From Flavobacteriales bacterium UBA2669 (lineage in GTDB: Bacteria > Bacteroidota > Bacteroidia > Flavobacteriales_E > Vicingaceae): a stretch of DNA of 64,000 nt. The stretch lies in assembly GCA_002359215.1 (NCBI GenBank), contig DEMN01000006.1, forward strand, positions 383,542 to 447,541, in the 5' to 3' direction. This document shows, one piece after another, positions 1 through 8,735 of the stretch; within the stretch, counting starts at the first letter, position 1, and the number at the start of each line of letters is the position of its first letter. Both the position numbers and the translations under genes were made by a program. Under the pieces are notes generated by a model. That model ran no database searches. It saw only the letters and a list, made by a program, of their open reading frames with translations, and was not told the DNA's origin.

Positions 1-1376
1 CTAACAAAAATAATGTTGGTTTTTCTAAAGCCAATAACCAGGCAATGGCAATTGCTAAAGGAAAATACATTTTATTGCTTAATCCTGATACAGTTGTAGA
101 AGAGGATACTTTTAACAAGTGTATTAATTTTTCTGATAAACATCCAGACTTAGGTGGTTTGGGAGTAAAAATGGTCGATGGCAGTGGAATTTTCCTTCCG
201 GAATCTAAAAGAGGACTACCTACTCCTTCTGTTTCATTTTATAAAATTTTTGGATTATCAAATATTTTTCCAAAATCTAAAACATTTGCTAAATATCATT
301 TAGCTTATTTAGATAAAGATGAAATCAACGAAATTGAAGTGTTGTCAGGAGCTTTTATGTGGATGAGAAAAAGTGTTTTAGATGAAGTTGGTTATTTAGA
401 TGAAGCTTTTTTTATGTATGGAGAAGACATTGATTTATCTTATAGAATAACACAATCTGGATACAAAAACTACTATTTCCCTGAAGCTCAAATTATACAT
501 TATAAAGGAGAAAGTACTAAAAAAGGCAGTATAAATTATGTGTTTATATTTTACAATGCCATGATTATTTTTTCTAAAAAACATTTTGCAAGTAAGGCTA
601 ATTTTTTTTCTTTCTTTATAAATATAGCAATTTATTTACGGGCTTTTTTGGCAATTCTAATGCGTTTTATAAACCAAATTAAATTACCACTTATCGATAT
701 TGTTTTTATACTAACTTCATTATTGGTGTTTAATGCCGTAAAACCTTTATTAGGTTTTCCAAATCAGATAGAATTTTTTGATAATTATGGAATACTAAAT
801 GTATTGACAGTGATTATCTCTTTTTTGGCAGGATTATCTATTGCTGGAGCCTACTCTAAAAATGTAAGCATAAAAAAAACCGTTTTAGGCTTAATTTTGG
901 GTTGTGTAATTTTTATTGGTATAAATTATCTTTTTCCTGAATCATCTTCATTCTCAACCAAATATATCATCAGCATTTTAGTAGGAGTATTACTTTTTAT
1001 TCCATTTAGTAGAATATTCTTGAATTATTACAACTACCTTAGAATTAAAAAGAATAAATACAATACTAGTATTTTGGTGGGAAATGAATCTTTTATCAAA
1101 AAAATGAAAGAACAACTCAAGAACAACAATATTATTACTGTAAAACCAAGTAATAGTTTACAGAATGATGACTCGAATAATTATACTGGAAAATTATATC
1201 AATTACCAGATTTGATAGAAATATACAATGCTAACGAAGTCTTTGTAAACTCTAATGAGATTACTTATAAAAATATTATTGATTTAATGGATAAGACTAA
1301 AAGTAACTATGTGGATTTTAAGTTTATTCTTAATAATGAATTACTAATTAGTGGTCAACATACAGGAAAGGTTTAG
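1..1376 (+). CDS. Family 2 glycosyltransferase with C-terminal membrane region (5' partial)
   Basis: The reading frame is already open at base 3, where codons read NKNNVGFSKANNQAMAIAKG, so the true start lies before the window and the ATG at 45 is internal. The visible part has the GT-A donor-binding motif LLLNPDTVV, then SGAFMWMRK and the acceptor-side YGEDIDLSYR, as in rhamnosyl- or galactosyltransferases of surface polysaccharide synthesis. About five hydrophobic segments follow (roughly residues 195-335 from the ATG at 45), then a soluble tail beginning NTSILVGNES. That tail resembles the nucleotide-binding-like half of polyprenyl glycosylphosphotransferases without their catalytic domain. 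It ends 4 bp inside the convergent anmK. GT2 membership is clear; the sugar and the role of the tail are not. Confidence 0.85.
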   Translation, partial: NKNNVGFSKANNQAMAIAKGKYILLLNPDTVVEEDTFNKCINFSDKHPDLGGLGVKMVDGSGIFLPESKRGLPTPSVSFYKIFGLSNIFPKSKTFAKYHLAYLDKDEINEIEVLSGAFMWMRKSVLDEVGYLDEAFFMYGEDIDLSYRITQSGYKNYYFPEAQIIHYKGESTKKGSINYVFIFYNAMIIFSKKHFASKANFFSFFINIAIYLRAFLAILMRFINQIKLPLIDIVFILTSLLVFNAVKPLLGFPNQIEFFDNYGILNVLTVIISFLAGLSIAGAYSKNVSIKKTVLGLILGCVIFIGINYLFPESSSFSTKYIISILVGVLLFIPFSRIFLNYYNYLRIKKNKYNTSILVGNESFIKKMKEQLKNNNIITVKPSNSLQNDDSNNYTGKLYQLPDLIEIYNANEVFVNSNEITYKNIIDLMDKTKSNYVDFKFILNNELLISGQHTGKV

Positions 1377-2446
1377 TTATCAGCCAAGTACAAGGATCCT
1401 CCAATATTGTCTTTTGAAGCACCAGTAACAGATTTTAAGCAATTAAATTCATTTCTCATTCTTAATACGCCTAAAAAAGCAAAGATTAAAGCTTCTTTAT
1501 AATTTACTATTTTCTCATCGGGAACAATAATATTTTTGTTACTTATTTGCTCCATTCGTTCTATTAAAAATTTGTTCCAAGCACCACCACCTGTAACCAA
1601 AATAGTATTACTTTCTTTTGGAAAAGCTATATTTAATTGAAAGGCAACATGCTCTACAAAAGTACAAAGTTGATCATATATAGATAAAGTGCTTTTCTCT
1701 AATAAAGGAAAAATATGATTTTCAATCCACTCTATACTCAAAGATTTTGGTGTTGCTTGTGTGTAAAAAGCTAAAGCATTTAGCTTGTTTAACAATTCTT
1801 GGTCAATATTTCCCTGTTGAGCAAATTTGCCATTTTCATCGTATTCTGCATTTAATTTATTAGCTAAAAAATTAAATACAATATTACAAGGAGCAACATC
1901 GAAAGCAATAGATTTTTCTTGTAAAAAAGATAAATTAGCAATTCCTCCTAGGTTAAGGCATACATCATAATCGCTAAAAAGAAGCTTGTCTCCAACAGGA
2001 ACTAACGGAGCTCCTTGTCCGCCTAAAGCTACATCTGTAGAACGGAAATCGCAAACCACATTTATATTTGTTTTAGCAGCAATTTCAGCTCCACTGCCAA
2101 TTTGTAAGGTAAAGTTTTTATCAGGCTGATGAAAAACAGTATGTCCGTGTGACGCTATAAAATCAATTTCAGATTTAATAGTATTTTTTTCTTTGATAAA
2201 AGTATTAATAGCTTTCCCGAAAAAACTACCTAATTGGTTACTTAATAACATTAAATCCTGTCCCGATATTTTTTTTGAGTTACTTAATTGTTGCTTAAGT
2301 GTATTTTCATAAGAAAAAGTTTTAGCGTTTAAAATCCTAAAACTCCATTGATTTTCAATAGAATAATTAAAAATAACTTCAACTACATCTAAACCATCTA
2401 ATGATGTACCCGACATCAATCCTATTGCATGGTAATTTTCTTTCAT
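1373..2446 (-). CDS. anmK: Anhydro-N-acetylmuramic acid kinase AnmK
   Basis: AnmK phosphorylates 1,6-anhydro-MurNAc, with ring opening, to MurNAc-6-phosphate during cytoplasmic recycling of cell-wall sugars. The protein is 357 aa, the usual family length. It carries the hallmark N-terminal ATP-binding motif GLMSGTSLDGLDVV, then VVCDFRSTDVALGGQGAPLVP, NLGGIANL and the C-terminal LVTGGGAWN. The start ATG is at 2446. It lies tail-to-tail with the glycosyltransferase (4-bp overlap) and head-to-head with the acyl-CoA dehydrogenase. The recycling partner MurQ is not in this window. Confidence 0.95.
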   Translation of the reverse strand: MKENYHAIGLMSGTSLDGLDVVEVIFNYSIENQWSFRILNAKTFSYENTLKQQLSNSKKISGQDLMLLSNQLGSFFGKAINTFIKEKNTIKSEIDFIASHGHTVFHQPDKNFTLQIGSGAEIAAKTNINVVCDFRSTDVALGGQGAPLVPVGDKLLFSDYDVCLNLGGIANLSFLQEKSIAFDVAPCNIVFNFLANKLNAEYDENGKFAQQGNIDQELLNKLNALAFYTQATPKSLSIEWIENHIFPLLEKSTLSIYDQLCTFVEHVAFQLNIAFPKESNTILVTGGGAWNKFLIERMEQISNKNIIVPDEKIVNYKEALIFAFLGVLRMRNEFNCLKSVTGASKDNIGGSLYLADN

Positions 2447-2577
2447 AAAACTGTTACTTTTTGAATAAATCTATTAGTTTTGTAACACTTCAAAATTAGG
2501 TGTTTTTCAGACATAAAATGAAGTAAAATATTACCTTGCAATTTAATTACTATTTTAATAAAAACAATATAAAAGTT

Positions 2578-3717
2578 ATGGATTTTCAATTAACAGAAGA
2601 ACATTTAGCAGTTAGAGATGCTGCTAGAGATTTCGCACAAAACGTATTAAAACCAGGAGTAATAGAAAGAGACGAAAAGCAAGAGTTTCCCGCTGAACAA
2701 GTGAAGCAATTAGGAGAATTAGGTTTTTTAGGAATGATGGTTGACCCGAAATACGGTGGTGGCGGAATGGATACTATTTCTTACGTATTGGCTATGGAAG
2801 AAATTAGTAAAGTAGATGCATCTAGCTCTGTGGTAATGTCGGTAAATAATTCACTTTATTGCTGGGGAATTGAAAAATATGGAACGGAAGAGCAAAGACA
2901 AAAATATTTGGTACCATGTGCTACTGGAGAAAAAATTGGAGCTTTCTGTTTATCAGAACCTGAGGCTGGTTCTGATGCTACTTCGCAAAGAACTACAGCT
3001 ATTGATATGGGCGACCATTATTTATTAAATGGAACAAAAAACTGGATTACCAATGGTGGTTCGGCATCTTACTATATTGTTATTGCTCAAACTGATGTTG
3101 CTAAAGGACATAGAGGAATTAATGCTTTTATTGTTGACAAAACATGGGAAGGCTTTAAAGTAGGAGCTAAAGAAAATAAAATGGGAATTAGAGCTTCTGA
3201 TACACATACCTTATTGTTTAATGATGTGAAAGTGCCTAAAGAAAACCGTATTGGCGAAGATGGATTTGGTTTTAAGTTCGCTATGTCTGTACTTTCTGGA
3301 GGTAGAATTGGTATTGCTTCCCAGGCATTAGGAATAGCTTCTGGAGCTTATGAATTAGCATTGGCTTACTCTAAAGAAAGAGAAGCTTTTGGTAAACCAA
3401 TTCATCAACATCAAGCCATTGCCTTTAAATTAGCAGATATGGCTACAGAAATTGAAGCTGCTCGTTTATTATGCTTAAAAGCTGCATATTTAAAAGACCA
3501 AAAACAAAACTTTGATAAAGAAGGAGCTATGGCTAAAGTTTTTGCTTCTAGAGTAGCTATGTGGGTAACTACAGAAGCTGTTCAAGTACATGGTGGTTAC
3601 GGTTTTGTAAAAGAATACCATGTAGAAAGATTAATGAGAGATGCTAAAATCACTCAGATTTATGAAGGAACTAGTGAAGTACAAAAGATTGTTATCTCAA
3701 GAGCGGTTCTTAAGTAA
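2578..3717 (+). CDS. Acyl-CoA dehydrogenase (short/medium-chain type)
   Basis: This FAD enzyme oxidises acyl-CoA to trans-2-enoyl-CoA in beta-oxidation. At 379 aa from MDFQLTEEHL it has the normal family length; an upstream in-frame TTG at 2536 would add 14 residues that are not family-like, so I place the start at 2578. Family motifs are FCLSEPEAGSDA (flavin-contacting), WITNGG, VHGGYGFVKEYHVERLMRD and the C-terminal IYEGTSEVQ, whose Glu is the expected catalytic base of the SCAD/butyryl group. A TAGTTTTG box (2475-2482) lies upstream without a well-spaced -33 TTG. A strong hairpin follows the stop. Confidence 0.94.
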   Translation: MDFQLTEEHLAVRDAARDFAQNVLKPGVIERDEKQEFPAEQVKQLGELGFLGMMVDPKYGGGGMDTISYVLAMEEISKVDASSSVVMSVNNSLYCWGIEKYGTEEQRQKYLVPCATGEKIGAFCLSEPEAGSDATSQRTTAIDMGDHYLLNGTKNWITNGGSASYYIVIAQTDVAKGHRGINAFIVDKTWEGFKVGAKENKMGIRASDTHTLLFNDVKVPKENRIGEDGFGFKFAMSVLSGGRIGIASQALGIASGAYELALAYSKEREAFGKPIHQHQAIAFKLADMATEIEAARLLCLKAAYLKDQKQNFDKEGAMAKVFASRVAMWVTTEAVQVHGGYGFVKEYHVERLMRDAKITQIYEGTSEVQKIVISRAVLK

Positions 3718-3743
3718 AAGAAAGGTTGAAAATATAGAAATAA

Positions 3744-3771
3744 CAAAAGCCTCAGGATTCTGAGGCTTTTG
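3744..3771. terminator. Bidirectional intrinsic terminator
   Basis: A perfect 12-bp stem, CAAAAGCCTCAG / CTGAGGCTTTTG, with a GATT loop lies between the convergent acyl-CoA dehydrogenase and the Pmp3-type lipoprotein gene. The A/T-rich outer arms can serve both directions. Confidence 0.85.
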
Positions 3772-3794
3772 TCGTTATATGTTCTAAGTTGTTT

Positions 3795-4427
3795 TTAAAT
3801 AGAAACCCCTCCATACATTACTAAAAAAGCATAAATTATACCTGGTAGCCAAAAGAAAAGGGTTAATAATAAATCTAACCAAAAATTATTTGTGATAGTT
3901 CCTTCGTATAAAAATACACCTAAAGGAGGTAAAAATATACCACATAAAATCAATACTAAATCATGTGCTTGTTTTGATTGAAAGTTATGTTTAGCAATGT
4001 TTTCTCCCTTAAAAGCTTTATTAGCATCATTCATTTTAGAAAAATCTATAGTTCTATTGTAACTATTCCAATTATAATCGGTTTTACTTTTTAATGTTTC
4101 AAAAGCTTCTTTTTCAATTATTTCAGCTGAAGTTTCTACAGTACTTGCTAACTGATTGTTTTCAGTTATAGTTGTAGAGAGATTAATTTCTTCAGTGATA
4201 GAAACTGTAAGCGTAATTTCTTCGTTTGATTTTGATTCAATTTCAGCTAATTCGTAAGTGCTTTCTCTTTGGTTAATCTTGTCATTATTGTTTAGTTTGT
4301 TCTCTTTGAAGTTTTTAAGGTATTTTCTTTTAGAAAACTGACTTACAACTGCATTTTCAGAGCTACAAGACATAAACATCTGACTTCCAATAAAAATTAG
4401 ACTTAATCCTATAATAATCTTTTTCAT
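3795..4427 (-). CDS. Lipoprotein-like protein with C-terminal YqaE/Pmp3 domain
   Basis: This 210-aa protein joins two unlike parts. The N-terminus is a lipoprotein-type signal (MKKIIIGLSLIFIGSQMFMS followed by Cys at about residue 21). A charged, low-complexity Thr/Glu-rich stretch follows (about 40-150). The C-terminal 55 residues have two membrane helices with the Pmp3/UPF0057 pattern LCGIFLPPLGVFL and WLPGIIYAFLVMYG. Pmp3 proteins are tiny membrane proteins linked to stress and membrane potential. Similar lipoprotein-Pmp3 fusions exist in Bacteroidota, as far as I recall. The function is unknown. It is the last gene of a minus-strand run after carB and DUF4834. Confidence 0.75.
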   Translation of the reverse strand: MKKIIIGLSLIFIGSQMFMSCSSENAVVSQFSKRKYLKNFKENKLNNNDKINQRESTYELAEIESKSNEEITLTVSITEEINLSTTITENNQLASTVETSAEIIEKEAFETLKSKTDYNWNSYNRTIDFSKMNDANKAFKGENIAKHNFQSKQAHDLVLILCGIFLPPLGVFLYEGTITNNFWLDLLLTLFFWLPGIIYAFLVMYGGVSI

Positions 4428-4505
4428 AATATATATTTTTTGTGAATACTTTATAAAGGTAACACTTTAACTAACGTAATTTGCTTGTCTAAGGTTATTT
4501 ATTAT

Positions 4506-4778
4506 TTAATCTTTTACCTCTTCATAATCTACATAATCACCAACATTATCTGTGTCAGGTTTATGTGATTTATTGGTAGGTTTAATTTTTATTTCACCTT
4601 CTTTTTGTTTGGCAAATTCTTTAACTTTTTCGCTATCCATAAAATTGTTTTGTTGCTGAAATTGTTGTGTTTTTTTATCCACCCAACTCTTCAAAATTAT
4701 AGGAAATAAAAATCGAAATAAAAACTTGAATGCATAGTAAACAAGTACAATTATGAGTATAGTGCGTAGGATTTGCAT
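4506..4778 (-). CDS. DUF4834-type small membrane protein
   Basis: This 90-aa protein has one N-terminal transmembrane helix (about residues 5-28, LRTILIIVLVYYAFKFLFRF). A charged Gln/Lys-rich cytoplasmic tail follows, ending in an acidic tract (DYVDYEEVKD). Size and layout match the DUF4834 family of Bacteroidota, for which I know no function. It begins 67 bp after the carB stop on the same strand, so it may be co-transcribed. Confidence 0.7.
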   Translation of the reverse strand: MQILRTILIIVLVYYAFKFLFRFLFPIILKSWVDKKTQQFQQQNNFMDSEKVKEFAKQKEGEIKIKPTNKSHKPDTDNVGDYVDYEEVKD

Positions 4779-4845
4779 AAAACAATAGAAAGTAAAAAAG
4801 TTAGAGATTATAAAATTCTCACATGTTTAAATTTACACATTTAAA

Positions 4846-7659
4846 TTATTTACTTAAATATAAATTTCGTTCAGCATAGATATCTCTAAAGAACTTGTCT
4901 TTTAAGCTATCAATAAACCTTATGGCTTCTCCTGTAGATTTCATTTCCGGACCTAATTCTTTGTTCACATTAGGGAATTTATTGAAAGAAAATACTGGAA
5001 TTTTTATAGCGTAACCTTGTTTCTTAGGATTAAAAGTAAAATCTGTTACTTTAGCTCCTAACATTACTTTAGTTGCATAATTCACATAAGGTTCATCGTA
5101 AGCTTTTGCAATAAAAGGAACTGTTCTTGAAGCTCTTGGATTAGCTTCAATTACATAAACCACATCATCTTTTACAGCAAATTGAATGTTTATTAAACCA
5201 ACTGTTTTTAATCTCACAGCAATCTTTTTAGTAATATCTTCTATTTGAGTAATAATTAAATCCCCTAAGTTATAAGGAGGGAGCACTGCATAAGAGTCTC
5301 CAGAGTGAATACCTGCAGGTTCTATATGTTGCATTACTCCAATAATGTAAACGTTTTCTCCATCGCAAATAGCATCTGCTTCTGCTTCAATAGCACCACC
5401 TAAAAAATGGTCGAGCAAAATTTGATTGTCAGGCATAGACTTTAAAATATCTACTACATGATGTTCTAATTCTTCTTCATTGATAACAATTTTCATTTTT
5501 TGCCCACCCAATACATACGAAGGACGAACTAATAACGGGAATCCTAATTCTTTAGATAATTGCAATGCTTGTTCAGCACTTTCAACTACTCCAAATTCTG
5601 GATATGGAATGTTTAATTCTTTTAATACATTTGAAAAACGTCCTCTATCTTCAGCTATATCCAGTGCTTCAAAAGAAGTTCCTATAATTTTAACCCCGTA
5701 TTTTTCTAGTTTTTCAGCTAATTTTAAAGCAGTTTGCCCACCTAACTGAACAATAACTCCTTCGGGTTTTTCATGTTGGATGATATCGTAAATATGTTCC
5801 CAAAAAACAGGTTCAAAATAAAGTTTATCTGCTGTATCAAAATCTGTAGAAACAGTTTCCGGATTACAGTTAATCATAATAGTTTCGTAGCCCATTTCTT
5901 TAGCTGCTAAAACTCCATGCACACAACTGTAGTCAAATTCTATTCCCTGACCAATTCTGTTTGGTCCAGACCCTAACACAACTACTTTTTTTCTGTCCGT
6001 AACTACAGATTCATTTTCATCTTCAAAAGTAGAGTAGTAATAAGGTGTTTGAGCAGGAAATTCAGCTGCACAGGTATCAACCAATTTATATACTCGCTTA
6101 ATGTTCATTTCATTTCGTTTGGTGTAAACTTCACTTTCTAAACACTTTAATAAGTGAGCAATTTGTCTGTCGGCATAACCTTTTTGTTTTGCTTCATACA
6201 TCAATTCTTTCGGAATAGAATTTAAGGTATGAGCTTCAATTCTTTTTTCGAGTTTTATAAAATCCTCAATTTGTCTTAAAAACCAATGATCAATTTTTGT
6301 TTTATCGAAAATGGTTTTAAAAGGAATCCCCATTTTTATGGCATCATAAATATGGAAAAGTCTGTCCCAACTCGGGTTTTCTAAACTTTTTAAAATTACA
6401 TCTTGGTTAGTCAACTCTTTACCATCAGCACCTAATCCATTTCTGTTTATTTCTAAACTCTGACAAGCTTTTTGTAAGGCTTCCTGAAAAGAACGTCCGA
6501 TACCCATAACTTCACCAACAGATTTCATTTGAAGTCCTAATGTTCTGTTAGCACCTTTAAATTTATCAAAATTCCATCTAGGTATTTTTACAATAACGTA
6601 ATCTAGTGTTGGTTCAAAATATGCTGAAGTAGATTTAGTAATCTGGTTATCTAATTCTGTAAGGTTATAACCGATAGCTAATTTTGATGCTATTTTAGCA
6701 ATAGGATACCCTGTAGCTTTTGATGCTAAAGCAGATGAACGGGAAACTCTTGGGTTAATTTCTATGGCGATAATGTCTTCTTTTTCATCAGGACTTACAG
6801 CAAATTGTACATTACATCCTCCGGCAAAATCTCCGATAGAACGCATCATTTTAATTGCCATATCTCTCATTTTCTGATAAGTGGTATCAGATAGAGTCAT
6901 TGCAGGGGCAACAGTAATAGAATCTCCTGTATGAATCCCCATTGGATCAAAATTTTCAATAGAACAAATGATTACCACATTGTCATTTTTGTCTCTCAAT
7001 AACTCTAACTCATATTCTTTCCAACCCATCATGGCTTTGTCTATCATCACTTCGTGGATAGGAGAAATGTGTAAACCTTGGTTTAATAATTCATCAAATT
7101 CTTTTTCATCGTAAACTATGGCAGCTCCGGCTCCTCCTAAGGTATAAGAAGCTCTAATACATAAAGGAAAGCCATACTCTTGAGCTACTTCTTTTCCTTC
7201 TAAGAAAGATTTTGCAGTAGTTTGTGGTGCCATTGGAACACCAATATTTTCCATTAATTTTCTAAATGCTTCTCTGTTTTCAGTAATTTCAATTGCAGCA
7301 ATATCCACCCCAATCATTTTTACATTGTATTTTTCCCACAAACCGGTTTCATCACATTCAATACATAGGTTTAAAGCAGTTTGTCCGCCCATAGTAGGTA
7401 AAACGGCATCAATATCATGTTTTTGTAAAATTTCTTCAATAGATTCAACCGTAAGCGGTTTAAGATAGATATTATCTGCAACTACCTTATCCGTCATAAT
7501 AGTTGCAGGATTGGAATTGATTAAAGTAACCTCAATTCCTTCGTCTCTTAACGAACGAGCTGCCTGAGAGCCGGCATAATCGAACTCACAAGCTTGACCT
7601 ATTACTATTGGACCGCTACCTATAATTAAAATGTGTTTGATGGATGAATCTTTTGGCAT
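4846..7659 (-). CDS. carB: Carbamoyl-phosphate synthase large subunit
   Basis: CarB makes carbamoyl phosphate from bicarbonate, ammonia delivered by the small subunit and two ATP, for pyrimidine and arginine synthesis. The 937-aa protein contains both ATP-grasp halves: the first with IGSGPIVIGQACEFDYAG and INPRVSRSSALASKATGYPI, the second with LGSGPNRIGQGIEFDYSC and EANPRASRTVPFIAKA. It stops right after the second half (FFRDIYAERNLYLSK), so the C-terminal MGS-like allosteric domain of the roughly 1070-aa enterobacterial enzyme is absent, which as far as I recall is normal for Flavobacteriia. carA is not in the window. A terminator separates it from rpmH upstream. Confidence 0.97.
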   Translation of the reverse strand: MPKDSSIKHILIIGSGPIVIGQACEFDYAGSQAARSLRDEGIEVTLINSNPATIMTDKVVADNIYLKPLTVESIEEILQKHDIDAVLPTMGGQTALNLCIECDETGLWEKYNVKMIGVDIAAIEITENREAFRKLMENIGVPMAPQTTAKSFLEGKEVAQEYGFPLCIRASYTLGGAGAAIVYDEKEFDELLNQGLHISPIHEVMIDKAMMGWKEYELELLRDKNDNVVIICSIENFDPMGIHTGDSITVAPAMTLSDTTYQKMRDMAIKMMRSIGDFAGGCNVQFAVSPDEKEDIIAIEINPRVSRSSALASKATGYPIAKIASKLAIGYNLTELDNQITKSTSAYFEPTLDYVIVKIPRWNFDKFKGANRTLGLQMKSVGEVMGIGRSFQEALQKACQSLEINRNGLGADGKELTNQDVILKSLENPSWDRLFHIYDAIKMGIPFKTIFDKTKIDHWFLRQIEDFIKLEKRIEAHTLNSIPKELMYEAKQKGYADRQIAHLLKCLESEVYTKRNEMNIKRVYKLVDTCAAEFPAQTPYYYSTFEDENESVVTDRKKVVVLGSGPNRIGQGIEFDYSCVHGVLAAKEMGYETIMINCNPETVSTDFDTADKLYFEPVFWEHIYDIIQHEKPEGVIVQLGGQTALKLAEKLEKYGVKIIGTSFEALDIAEDRGRFSNVLKELNIPYPEFGVVESAEQALQLSKELGFPLLVRPSYVLGGQKMKIVINEEELEHHVVDILKSMPDNQILLDHFLGGAIEAEADAICDGENVYIIGVMQHIEPAGIHSGDSYAVLPPYNLGDLIITQIEDITKKIAVRLKTVGLINIQFAVKDDVVYVIEANPRASRTVPFIAKAYDEPYVNYATKVMLGAKVTDFTFNPKKQGYAIKIPVFSFNKFPNVNKELGPEMKSTGEAIRFIDSLKDKFFRDIYAERNLYLSK

Positions 7660-7768
7660 TTTCTATTTATTTTTTTATTTTCAATAATTATTTCTTGCGT
7701 TTGCGAAATTACTTTAATTTGCTGATTGATTAAAGGCTTATTTTTCAACAAAACCTAAAATTTTGTTC

Positions 7769-7797
7769 AAAAAAAAGGGATGCTTTTGCATCCCTTT
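7769..7797 (-). terminator. Intrinsic terminator of rpmH
   Basis: A perfect 10-bp stem, AAAGGGATGC / GCATCCCTTT, with a TTTT loop (7774-7797). On the minus strand it is followed by a T-run (A-run at 7769-7776 on plus). It lies 17 bp beyond the rpmH stop and upstream of carB. Confidence 0.9.
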
Positions 7798-7814
7798 AAT
7801 TTATATAAATATGT

Positions 7815-7973
7815 TTATCTCTTATGTCTCGGTTCGTCAGACACAGTTAATCTCTTTCTTCCTTTAGCTCTTCTTCTTGCTAACACTTTTCTACCATTTG
7901 CAGTTTCCATTCTGCTCATAAAGCCATGTTTATTTCTTCTTTTTCTTCTGGATGGCTGAAACGTTCTTTTCAT
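7815..7973 (-). CDS. rpmH: 50S ribosomal protein bL34
   Basis: A 52-aa, highly basic protein starting MKRTFQPSRRKRRNKHGF and continuing FMSRMETANGRKVLARRRA, the unmistakable bL34 sequence. bL34 is a small protein of the large ribosomal subunit. The C-terminus is extended a few residues (TVSDEPRHKR), as is common in Bacteroidota. It has its own canonical promoter (8004-8033) and its own terminator (7769-7797), so it is probably a monocistronic unit. The usual neighbours rnpA and yidC are not here. Confidence 0.97.
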   Translation of the reverse strand: MKRTFQPSRRKRRNKHGFMSRMETANGRKVLARRRAKGRKRLTVSDEPRHKR

Positions 7974-8003
7974 TTTTTCTATGTTTTATTTTATTTCGGT
8001 CTG

Positions 8004-8033
8004 CAAAAGTATATTTTTTTTCTTTCTCTGCAA
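8004..8033 (-). promoter_or_regulatory. Bacteroidota-type promoter of rpmH
   Basis: On the minus strand this reads TTG (8033-8031), 19 bp, then TACTTTTG (8011-8004), matching TTTG-N19-TAnnTTTG. It lies about 30 bp upstream of the rpmH ATG. Confidence 0.7.
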
Positions 8034-8071
8034 GTAATATTTAAAATTTATTTCATTTTTTTTATACCGCA

Positions 8072-8701
8072 TCAATAACCCTCATCATTTTCAATAGAGT
8101 TTAGTACTGGTAAATGAATATGGAACTTTACCGCAACTAGTCTAACCAATATTACAATAAATGCTGCAATTAGCTCTGTTATTGTAATAGGAACACTAAA
8201 GTGAATACAAATAAAATAAACTATTCCTCCGGTTACACATGCTAAAGCATAAATATCTTTTCGCAATAATAAAGGTACTTCATTTAGTAAAACATCTCTA
8301 ATTACCCCTCCCAAAGAACCGGTAATAGCTCCCATTAAAATACAAACCCAAAATGGAAAGCCCGCATCTACACTTTTACTAATTCCTACAATTGTGAATA
8401 ATCCTAATCCAATAGCATCGAATAAAAATAAGGTATTACCCCATTTAAACAATTTATCTTTAAATAAAATGGTAATTAGCAAGGCTACTCCTGTTGTTAT
8501 AAAATACTTGCTGTCTAGCATCCAAAAAGGAGTAGTATCCAATAATACATCTCTGGCTGTTCCACCACCAATGGCAGTTACTAAGCCAATTATATAAGCA
8601 CCAAACCAATCTATTTGTTTACGAGAAGCTAATCTAATACCACTTATAGCAAAAACAAAAGTTCCTATTAAGTCGAGTAAATTGGTGAAAATTTCTTCCA
8701 A
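8072..8701 (-). CDS. TRIC-type cation channel family protein (YicG/UPF0126)
   Basis: This 209-aa inner-membrane protein has about seven hydrophobic helices and two related halves. Each half carries the family Gly-rich signature with an Arg-Asp: AIGGGTARDVLL in the first and GSLGGVIRDVLLNEVP in the second. Bacterial members are homotrimeric monovalent-cation channels related to animal TRIC. It begins 34 bp after the stop of the M23 peptidase on the same strand, which suggests one transcript. Substrate and role in the cell are inferred only from the family. Confidence 0.88.
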   Translation of the reverse strand: MEEIFTNLLDLIGTFVFAISGIRLASRKQIDWFGAYIIGLVTAIGGGTARDVLLDTTPFWMLDSKYFITTGVALLITILFKDKLFKWGNTLFLFDAIGLGLFTIVGISKSVDAGFPFWVCILMGAITGSLGGVIRDVLLNEVPLLLRKDIYALACVTGGIVYFICIHFSVPITITELIAAFIVILVRLVAVKFHIHLPVLNSIENDEGY

Positions 8702-8735
8702 AGTAGTTTTAATTAGTTAGCAATTTGCACATTGC

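Noticed and set aside
4846..7659. CarB truncation as damage
   Set aside because: The protein ends cleanly after the second ATP-grasp half; loss of the allosteric domain is, as far as I recall, normal in this group.
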